A DNA stretch of 64,000 nucleotides from Aporrectodea caliginosa (Eukaryota > Annelida > Clitellata > Crassiclitellata > Lumbricidae), in assembly GCA_020284085.1 (NCBI GenBank), contig JACEVL010000803.1:431988-495987 (forward strand), in the 5' to 3' direction. How positions within the stretch are numbered: position 1 is the stretch's first letter; each line of letters begins with the position of its first letter. The position numbers were made by a program, and so were the translations under genes. Below, in pieces: positions 54,496 through 64,000 of this stretch. The notes beneath the pieces were generated by a model that made no database searches, was not told the DNA's origin, and saw nothing but the letters and a program-made list of their open reading frames with translations.

Positions 54496-55440
54496 CAGAG
54501 GCTCTTAACCTTTTTTGCACACGGCACACCTAAACTTGCAACCAAATTTGGCGACACACCATGCAATCATCGTAGACTATGTGAATATCGTTATTATTAA
54601 AAAAATTAGAGTTAAACTAGTTTATTTAAAATTACTTAAAATTTTTAATTAATCTAATTCTATGTAGTTTCTACGACTCTACATTAACTTAAGTCTTACT
54701 AGGCCTAACAGTTATGGGATTTTGCTCCTGGATTTTTCTTTGGATCATATTAAAACGAGGATCCAGAGTTCTTGCAAGTGCAATAAGTAAGCAGGTTGAG
54801 AGGGCAACTCCGACCAGTTTGTTCCTTTACTTTATGTTGATATCTGAGAAAACCCTTACACAAATAAATAGGAATTATGAAATGAAACCAACTCTGATAG
54901 CTGTGTTCGCAAGTGTTATGTAATGTTCTTCGTACGTCTTTGCCCAGAACTGAGTTTTTGAGGATTGCTTGTACATGTCCTTCATTCGGGAATCACATTG
55001 CAGCTCAACAAGTGTTTCCAGTTCGTTGTTGTTTAAATCAGCGCCACTGATGTTGTCTCTGAGGAAAGGGATTCAACATCCACCTTGTTTTCTGAATATG
55101 AGCTTCTGAAGATGACGGAAAGTATCTTCTGAAATGCAATAAGAGGACATCCAAATACTCCACAGTTGAAGTGCAAGTATAGTGTCTGCTCGTCAGCTTC
55201 AACACTGGGCTTCTCTGATAGGGCAGTTTTCAGGTTAGGAAAGTCAGTAACATCACCAGATTGAACACGATTTTTCCAAAGGGGTAACCAACTTGAAAGC
55301 TTCAATTTTGTCACTCGCTGTGAAGATATCCATACCAGCACCTTGGAGACTGGTTCAGTTAATTCAATTTCGAAAAGATGTCTGAAAGATACCCAAGTTT
55401 TGCTAACCAAGGGTAATGGTCACACTCTGGCATGAAGAGC
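54496..55440 (-). pseudogene. Decayed hAT transposase C-terminal half (ZBED5/FAM200-like)
   Basis: On the minus strand: SFRHLFEIELTEPVSK, SSWLPLWKNRVQSGDVTDFP, NLKTALSEKPSVEADE (one 125-codon frame, 55410-55033), then after shifts NNELETLVELQCDSRMKDMY and a hAT dimerisation-like block near 54860-54760 (VRVFSDINIK, RNKLVG). The left end at 54496 reads CAGAGGCTCTTAACC, then GCACACGGCACACC, typical of hAT terminal repeats of this type. The 5' half and the other terminus are missing. Confidence 0.75.
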
Positions 55441-55640
55441 AGAAGATCAGCACGGACGCAGGATACACTCGACTCAGCCTTTCATTTTCCAGATGGTGTT
55501 GGTAAAATTAGCAGTAGCACGTGATGGGTGCCTTGCATGGATGCCAAACTGTTAAAATCGACTCCTGTAATAAAAACTTGGTGGCAGTCTGCTTAGTGCT
55601 TACCGTAGACTAGTCAGTACTCCGTAGAGCATGATGATTA
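55441..55640. repeat. Retroelement-tail-like sequence at the satellite edge
   Basis: CTCAGCCTTTCATT..CCAGATGG and AAAATCGACTCC.GTAATAA recur from 29528-29580. Directly precedes the satellite. Confidence 0.5.
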
Positions 55641-58531
55641 TATCTCAATCGAATTACCCTGAAATCCGGTCATTTCGATTTCATTTTCAAAGCCTTGAAT
55701 CACCACGGAAACCAGGATAACGATTCACATATCTCTACTATTCATTGATCGAATGAAGATATCTATGCAGAACTGTGATGCCTATAGGACCAACGCAGGC
55801 TGGAACAAAAATTATTCGGTTTGGAGGAAGTCGATTTTTTTGTCCTAAAAAATCGCTAGACTAACCATCATTGTTTTTCTTGAAAAACTGCGAAAATTTA
55901 AAGTGTGCGGGAATCGCTTTAGAATAGTATATTCTGAAAAATAGGTACAGTAGGCCCTATGAACCAGAATTAGATAAAAAAAATATCCCGATATTTTAAT
56001 CGAATTACCTTGAAATCTTATATCAATTTCATTTTCAAAGCCCTAAATCACCACGGAAACCAGGATAACGATTCACATATCTCTACTATTCATTGATCGA
56101 ATGAAGATATCTATGCAGAACTGTGATGCCTATAGGACCAACGCAGGCTGGAACAAAAATTATTCGGTTTGGAGGAAGTCGAATTTTTTGTCCTAAAAAA
56201 TCGCTGGACTAACCATCATTGTTTTTCTTGAAAAACTGCGAAAATTTAAAGTGTGCGGGAATCGCTTTAGAATAGTATATTATGATAAAGAGACACAGTA
56301 TGAACCAGAATTAGATAAAATATCACGATATTTTAATCGAATTACCTTGAAATCTTATCATATCAATTTCATTTTCAAAGCCTTGAATCACCACGGAAAC
56401 CAGGATAACGATTCACATATCTCTACTATTCATTGATCGAATGAAGATATCTATGCAGAACTGTGATGCCTATAGGACCAACGCAGGCTGGAACAAAAAT
56501 TATTCGGTTTGGAGGAAGTCGAATTTTTTGTCCTAAAAAATCGCTGGACTAACCATCATTGTTTTTCTTGAAAAACTGCGAAAATTTAAAGTGTGCGGGA
56601 ATCGCTTTAGAATAGTATATTCTGATAAAGAGACACAGCCCTATGAACCAGAATTAGATAAAATATCACGATATTTTAATCGAATTACCTTGAAATCTTA
56701 TCATATCAATTTCATTTTCAAAGCCTTGAATCACCACGGAAACCAGGATAACGATTCACATATCTCTACTATTCATTGATCGAATGAAGATATCTATGCA
56801 GAACTGTGATGCCTATAGGACCAACGCAGGCTGGAACAAAAATTATTCGGTTTGGAGGAAGTCGAATTTTTTGTCCTAAAAAATCGCTGGACTAACCATC
56901 ATTGTTTTTCTTGAAAAACTGCGAAAATTTAAAGTGTGCGGGAATCGCTTTAGAATAGTATATTCTGATAAAGAGGAGTAGGCCCTATGAACCAGAATTA
57001 AAAAAAATATCACGATATTTTAATCGAATTACCTTGAAATCTATATATCAATTTCATTTTCAAAGCCCTAAATCACCACGGAAACCAGGATAACGATTCA
57101 CATATCTCTACTATTCATTGATCGAATGAAGATATCTATGCAGAACTGTGATGCCTATAGGACCAACGCAGGCTGGAACAAAAATTATTCGGTTTGGAGG
57201 AAGTCGAATTTTTTGTCCTAAAAAATCGCTGGACTAACCATCATTGTTTTTCTTGAAAAACTGCGAAAATTTAAAGTGTGCGGGAATCGCTTTAGAATAG
57301 TATATTATGATAAAGAGACACAGTATGAACCAGAATTAGATAAAATATCACGATATTTTAATCGAATTACCTTGAAATCTTATCATATCAATTTCATTTT
57401 CAAAGTCTTGAATCACCACGGAAACCAGGATAACGATTCACATATCTCTACTATTCATTGATCGAATGAAGATATCTTTGCAGAACTGTGATGCCTATAG
57501 GACCAACGCAGGCTGGAACAAAAATTATTCGGTTTGGAGGAAGTCGAATTTTTTGTCCTAAAAAATCGCTGGACTAACCATCATTGTTTTTCTTGAAAAA
57601 CTGCGAAAATTTAAAGTGTGCGGGAATCGCTTTAGAATAGTATATTCTGATAAAGAGACACAGTATGAACCAGAATTAGATAAAATATCACGATATTTTA
57701 ATCGAATTACCTTGAAATCTTATCATATCAATTTCATTTTCAAAGCCCTAAATCACCACGGAAACCAGGATAACGATTCACATATCTCTACTATTCATTG
57801 ATCGAATGAAGATATCTATACAGAACTGTGATGCCTATAGGACCAACGCAGGCTGGAACAAAAATTATTCGGTTTGGAGGAAGTCGAATTTTTTGTCCTA
57901 AAAAATCGCTGGACTAACCATCATTGTTTTTCTTGAAAAACTGCGAAAATTTAAAGTGTGCGGGAATCGCTTTAGAATAGTATATTATGATAAAGAGACA
58001 CAGTATGAACCAGAATTAGATAAAATATCACGATATTTTAATCGAATTACCTTGAAATCTTATCATATCAATTTCATTTTCAAAGCCTTGAATCACCACG
58101 GAAACCAGGATAACCATTCACATATCTCTACTATTCATTGATCGAATGAAGATATCTATGCAGAACTGTGATGCCTATAGGACCAACGCAGGCTGGAACA
58201 AAAATTATTCGGTTTGGAGGAAGTCGATTTTTTGTCCTAAAAAATCGCTGGACTAACCATCATTGTTTTTCTTGAAAAACTGCGAAAATTTAAAGTGTGC
58301 GGGAATCGCTTTAGAATAGTATATTATGATAAAGAGACAGAGTATGAACCAGAATTAGATAAAATATCACGATATTTTAATCGAATTACCTTGAAATATT
58401 ATCATATCAATCCAATTCATTTTCAAAGCCTTGAATCACCACGGAAACCAGGATAACGATTCACATATCTCTACTATTCATTGATCGAATGAAGATATCT
58501 TTGCAGAACTGTGATGCCTATAGGACCAACG
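55641..58531. repeat. 340-bp satellite array, left block
   Basis: Head-to-tail monomers of about 340 bp (GTGTGCGGGAATCGC occurs at about 55904, 56251, 56591, 56934, 57276, 57616, 57956 and 58297). The first, edge monomer is the most diverged (for example CCTGAAATCCGG, extra GGTACAGTAGGCCC). An 81-codon open stretch (from IAGLTIIVFLEKLRKF to DNDSHISTIH) recurs but lacks an ATG in nearly all units and is frameshifted in some, so I do not call it coding. Confidence 0.97.
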
Positions 58532-59604
58532 ACCAGATATTGGAAACTAAAAACCGGGACACTTCAATCACGAAATAAATTTGTCAGGTTGTCAATAATT
58601 AATATAATAGCTTTATACAGTGCAGCGTAGCCAGGAATTTATGATGGGGGGTTTGGGATTTAAAATACCGGTAATTTGTGTTTTCTTGAAAAACTGCGAA
58701 TATTGTTAAAACTTCATCGTGCTGGGTGCAAAAAATTTTTTCCCCTAAGCCAATGGGGGGTTTTAACCTCAATAAAAAGATGCCACATACTGAGCCTATA
58801 ACTTGCACAAATATCTATTTTATGCTTATTATATTAATTGGTATAAGACTATAAGTCTATAAGACTAAGTGAAAGGTTTTATTCAAATCATGCTTTTAAA
58901 TTTAAAATTAAATTCTAAATTTATCAATTCAGTCACTCATATTTGGCGCGTGAATGTATGCTTGATGAAGAACTTGCTCTTGCACTCAGAGCGACCTTGT
59001 GTTTCTTAGTGGCAATGTGGTCATTGATGTCTGACCTATTTGAGCAACCTCAATACAGATATTGCAGAATTAGCAGTACTACCAAGATATCTTGATCTAC
59101 GACTCTTGAATCAAAGGTGATTTCAGTCGCACTGCTGGACAAGAATGAAAACTCGACCTTCAGATCGTCGTTAAAAGAACACTTTCGTTTTGACATTTTA
59201 TAATTTTATTTTAGTAATTTAGTTTCAAATTATTATTTATGAAAATGTGCTTTTATCAGAATATTATTACTACGACAATATGACGTTTAGAACCGGAAGA
59301 GGTAGGCCTATTATGCATGGTAATAAATAAAAGTGAGATTAAAAATGAATTTACTCGCCAGATGCCACTAGTAAAATCAAGGATACGTTGATAAAGTAAG
59401 TAAGTATATCCTTTATTTCATCACATGACAAACGCACATGAAATACATCATATATAAGATCGGAAAGTCAGGTAAGTTTTTAAAAACCGGGACATATTTA
59501 GAGTTTGGCCTACCTTTCCCGGCAGCCGGGACAGCTAGCAGAAAATCGGGACTGTCCCGAGAAAACCATGCAGGACGTCTGGTCAGCCTACTATAGGACC
59601 AACG
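58519..59604. mobile_element. 1.06-kb insertion in the satellite with 13-bp flanking repeat
   Basis: 58532-59591 interrupts one monomer. TATAGGACCAACG occurs on both sides (58519-58531, 59592-59604) and satellite phase continues across it. The ends resemble hAT-type terminal sequence (left ACCAGATATTGG, CTAAAAACCGGGACA; right reverse complement GACCAGACGTCC, GGGACAGTCCCGATTTTC). It contains a nested G-rich segment (58620-58790) starting CAGCGTAGCCAGG and no intact transposase. A 13-bp duplication is too long for hAT, so the exact mechanism is open. Confidence 0.75.
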
Positions 59605-62600
59605 CAGGCTGGAACAAAAATTATTCGGTTTGGAGGAAGTCGAATTTTTTGTCCTAAAAAATCGCTGGACTAACCATCATTGTTTTTCTTGAAAAACTGC
59701 GAAAATTTTAAGTGTGCGGGAATCGCTTTAGAATAGTATATTCTGATAAAGAGACACAGTATGAACCAGAATTAGATAAAATATCACGATATTTTAATCG
59801 AATTACCTTGAAATAATATTATCATATCAATAATAATAAATTTTCAAAGCCTTGAATCACCACGGAAACCAGGATAGCGATTCACATATCTCTACTATAC
59901 ATTGATCGAATGAAGATATCTATGCAGAACTGTGATGCCTATAGGACCACCGCAGGCTGGAACAAAAATTATTCGGTTTGGAGGAAGTCGAATTTTTTGT
60001 CCTAAAAAATCGCTGGACTAACCATCATTGTTTTTCTTGAAAAACTGCGAAAATTTAAAGTGTGCGGGAATCGCTTTAGAATAGTATATTCTGATAAAGA
60101 GACACAGTATGAACCAGAATTAGATAAAATATCACGATATTTTAATCGAATTACCTTGAAATCTTATCATATCAATTTCATTTTCAATGCCTTGAATCAC
60201 CACGGAAACCAGGATAACGATTCACATATCTCTACTATTCATTGATCGAATGAAGATATCTATACAGAACTGTGATGCCTATAGGACCAACGCAGGCTGG
60301 AACAAAAATTATTCGGTTCGGAGGAAGTCGAATTTTTTGTCCTAAAAAATCGCTGGACTAACCATCATTGTTTTTCTTGAAAAACTGCGAAAATTTAAAG
60401 TGTGCGGGAATCGCTTTAGAATAGTTATTATGATAAAGAGACACAGTATGAACCAGAATTAGATAAAATATCACGATATTTTAATCGAATTACCTTGAAA
60501 TCTTATCATATCAATTTCATTTTCAAAGCCTTGAATCACCACGGAAACCAGGATAACGATTCACATATCTCTACTATTCATTGATCGAATGAAGATATCT
60601 TTGCAGAACTGTGATGCCTATAGGACCAACGCAGGCTGGAACAAAAATTATTCGGTTTGGAGGAAGTCGAATTTTTTGTCCTAAAAAATCGCTGGACTAA
60701 CCATCATTGTTTTTCTTGAAAAACTGCGAAAATTTAAAGTGTGCGGGAATCGCTTTAGAATAGTATATTATGATAAAGAGACACAGTATGAACCAGAATT
60801 AGATAAAATATCACGATATTTTAATCGAATTACCTTGAAATATTATCATATCAATAATAATAAATTTTCAAAGCCTTGAATCACCACGGAAACCAGGATA
60901 GCGATTCACATATCTCTACTATACATTGATCGAATGAAGATATCTATGCAGAACTGTGATGCCAATAGGACCACCGCTGCAGGCTGGAACAAAAATTATT
61001 CGGTTTGGAGGAAGTCGAATTTTTTGTCCTAAAAAATCGCTGGACTAACCATCATTGTTTTTCTTGAAAAACTGCGAAAATTTAAAGTGTGCGGGAATCG
61101 CTTTAGAATAGTATATTATGATAAAGAGACACAGTATGAACCAGAATTAGATAAAATATCACGATATTTTAATCGAATTACCTTGAAATATTATCATTTC
61201 AATTTCATTTTCAAAGCCTTGAATCACCACGGAAACCAGGATAACGATTCACATATCTCTACTATTCATTGATCGAATGAAGATATCTATACAGAACTGT
61301 GATGCCTATAGGACCAACGCAGGCTGGAACAAAAATTATTCGGTTTGGAGGAAGTCGAATTTTTTGTCCTAAAAAATCGCTGGACTAACCATCATTGTTT
61401 TTCTTGAAAAACTGCGAAAATTTAAAGTGTGCGGGAATCGCTTTAGAATAGTATATTCTGATAAAGAGAAGCAATATGAACCAGAATTAGGTAAAATATC
61501 ACGATATTTTAATCGAATTACCTTGAAATCTTATCATATCAATTTCATTTTCAAAGCCTTGAATCACCACGGAAACCAGGATAACGATTCACATATCTCT
61601 ACTATTCCTTGATCGAATGAAGATATCTATGCAGAACTGTGATGCCTATAGGACCAACGCAGGCTGGAACAAAAATTATTCGGTTTGGAGGAAGTCGAAT
61701 TTTTTGTCCTAAAAAATCGCTGGACTAACCATCATTGTTTTTCTTGAAAAACTGCGAAAATTTAAAGTGTGCGGGAATCGCTTTAGAATAGTATATTATG
61801 ATAAAGAGACAGCAGTATGAACCAGAATTAGATAAAATATCACGATATTTTAATCGAATTACCTTGAAATATTATCATATCAATTTAAATTTTCAAAGCC
61901 TTGAATCACCACGGAAACCAGGATAAGCGATTCACATATCTCTACTATTCATTGATCGAATGAAGATATCTATGCAGAACTGTGATGCCAATAGGACCAA
62001 CGCAGGCTGGAACAAAAATTATTCGGTTTGGAGGAAGTCGAATTTTTTGTCCTAAAAAATCGCTGGACTAACCATCATTGTTTTTCTTGAAAAACTGCGA
62101 AAATTTAAAGTGTGCGGGAATCGCTTTAGAATAGTATATTATGATAAAGAGACACAGTATGAACCAGAATTAGATAAAATATCACGATATTTTAATCGAA
62201 TTACCTTGAAATCTTATCATATCAATTTCATTTTCAATGCCTTGAATCACCACGGAAACCAGGATAACGATTCACATATCTCTACTATTCATTGATCGAA
62301 TGAAGATATCTATGCAGAACTGTGATGCCTATAGGACCAACGCAGGCTGGAACAAAAATTATTCGGTTTGGAGGAAGTCGAATTTTTTGTCCTAAAAAAT
62401 CGCTGGACTAACCATCATGGTTTTTCTTGAAAAACTGCGAAAATTTAAAGTGTGCGGGAATCGCTTTAGAATAGTATATTATGATAAAGAGAAGCAATAT
62501 GAACCAGAATTAGATAAAATATCACGATATTTTAATCGAATTACCTTGAAATCTTATCGTTTCAATTTCATTTTCAAAGCCTTGAATCACCACGGAAACC

Positions 62601-64000
62601 AGGATAACGATTCACATATCTCTACTATTCTTTGATCGAATGAAGATATCTATGCAGAACTGTGATGCCTATAGGACCAACGCAGGCTGGAACAAAAATT
62701 ATTCGGTTTGGAGGAAGTCGAATTTTTTGTCCTAAAAAATCGCTGGACTAACCATCATTGTTTTTCTTGAAAAACTGCGAAAATTTAAAGTGTGCGGGAA
62801 TCGCTTTAGAATAGTATATTATGATAAAGAGACACAGTATGAACCAGAATTAGATAAAATATCACGATATTTTAATCGAATTACCTTGAAATCTTATCAT
62901 ATCAATTTCATTTTCAAAGCCTTGAATCACCACGGAAACCAGGATAACGATTCACATATCTCTACTATTCTTTGATCGAATGAAGATATCTATGCAGAAC
63001 TGTGATGCCTATAGGACCAACGCAGGCTGGAACAAAAATTATTCGGTTTGGAGGAAGTCGAATTTTTTGTCCTAAAAAATCGCTGGACTAACCATCATTG
63101 TTTTTCTTGAAAAACTGCGAAAATTTAAAGTGTGCGGGAATCGCTTTAGAATAGTATATTATGATAAAGAGACACAGTATGAACCAGAATTAGATAAAAT
63201 ATCACGATATTTTAATCGAATTACCTTGAAATATTATCATATCAATAATAATAAATTTTCAAAGCCTTGAATCACCACGGAAACCAGGATAACGATTCAC
63301 ATATCTCTACTATTCATTGATCGAATGAAGATATCTATGCAGAACTGTGATGCCTATAGGACCAACGCAGGCTGGAACAAAAATTATTCGGTTTGGAGGA
63401 AGTCGAATTTTTTGTCCTAAAAAATCGCTGGACTAACCATCATTGTTTTTCTTGAAAAACTGCGAAAATTTAAAGTGTGCGGGAATCGCTTTAGAATAGT
63501 ATATTATGATAAAGAGACACAGTATGAACCAGAATTAGATAAAATATCACGATATTTTAATCGAATTACCTTGAAATCTTATCATATCAATTTCATTTTC
63601 AAAGCCTTGAATCACCACGGAAACCAGGATAACGATTCACATATCTCTACTATTCATTGATCGAATGAAGATATCTATGCAGAACTGTGATGCCTATAGG
63701 ACCAACGCAGGCTGGAACAAAAATTATTCGGTTTGGAGGAAGTCGAATTTTTTGTCCTAAAAAATCGCTGGACTAACCATCAGGGTTTTTCTTGAAAAAC
63801 TGCGAAAATTTAAAGTGTGCGGGAATCGCTTTAGAATAGTATATTATGATAAAGAGACACAGTATGAACCAGAATTAGATAAAATATCACGATATTTTAA
63901 TCGAATTACCTTGAAATATTATCGTTTCAATTTCATTTTCAAAGCCTTGAATCACCACGGAAACCAGGATAACGATTCACATATCTCTACTATTCATTGA
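59605..64000. repeat. 340-bp satellite array, right block, continues past the window
   Basis: Thirteen further monomers start near 59713, 60060, 60400, 60740, 61087, 61427, 61768, 62110, 62450, 62790, 63132, 63475 and 63815 (GTGTGCGGG positions). The block from GAATCACCACGGAAACCAGG round to CGCTTTAGAATAGTAT is nearly invariant, while about 90 bp around GATAAAGAGACACAG and TTATCATATCAATTTCA varies. The array reaches position 64000, so its true length is unknown. Confidence 0.97.

Noticed and set aside
56251..64000. Recurrent 61-codon open frame in the satellite as a conserved gene
   Set aside because: It begins with GTG, not ATG, in nearly all units. Several units carry frameshifts (for example near 60425 and 61812), and similarity between units is explained by array homogenisation.

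Overview
The window is nuclear DNA of a multicellular animal, most likely a marine invertebrate. The evidence is two intron-rich housekeeping genes with GT-AG introns, polymerase III-derived SINEs, decayed CR1/L2-like and RTE-like LINE fragments, many hAT-type DNA transposons, long microsatellites and a 340-bp satellite array. I cannot name the species from sequence alone. Only two complete protein genes are supported, and they are divergently arranged. RAB6 lies on the minus strand (coding 33566 down to 26529, 8 coding exons, 210 aa). ATP5F1B, the mitochondrial F1 ATP synthase beta subunit, lies on the plus strand (coding 39831 to 52952, 8 coding exons, 522 aa). Both reading frames close exactly across every intron. 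Layout. 1-21 kb is gene-poor repeat territory: (ATC)n, (TATG)n, a 0.75-kb GGA polypurine tract, (GT)n, (AC)n and (CT)n tracts, LINE 3' fragments, SINEs and short hAT elements. It also holds one exon-like segment with two decayed copies near 11-13 kb. 21-26.5 kb is quiet AT-rich DNA downstream of RAB6, possibly a long 3' UTR. 26.5-33.6 kb is RAB6, whose introns carry minisatellites, SINEs, LINE pieces and a 1.26-kb hAT-like element. 33.8-39.8 kb is intergenic and holds one copy of an unusual array-bearing inverted-repeat transposon plus LINE pieces. 39.8-53.0 kb is ATP5F1B; introns 2 and 5 each hold an antisense DNA transposon with TAGGG termini and 8-bp duplications, intron 4 holds a 162-bp MITE, and intron 7 holds a 2.9-kb transposon with about 2 kb of 15-17-bp TTAGCAAC repeats. 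54.5-55.4 kb is a decayed ZBED5-like hAT transposase. 55.64-64.0 kb is the 340-bp satellite, interrupted once by a 1.06-kb insertion and running off the window end. The two genes do not form a pathway together: RAB6 is a Golgi trafficking GTPase and ATP5F1B is the catalytic subunit of oxidative phosphorylation. The most notable observations are the group of at least eight short DNA transposons with readable 8-bp target duplications, the transposon family with an internal GTTGCTAAG array, a duplicated splice donor at ATP5F1B exon 5, a GC-AG intron in the same gene, over-representation of the palindrome TAGGCCTA, and a satellite whose sequence variation is confined to one part of the monomer.
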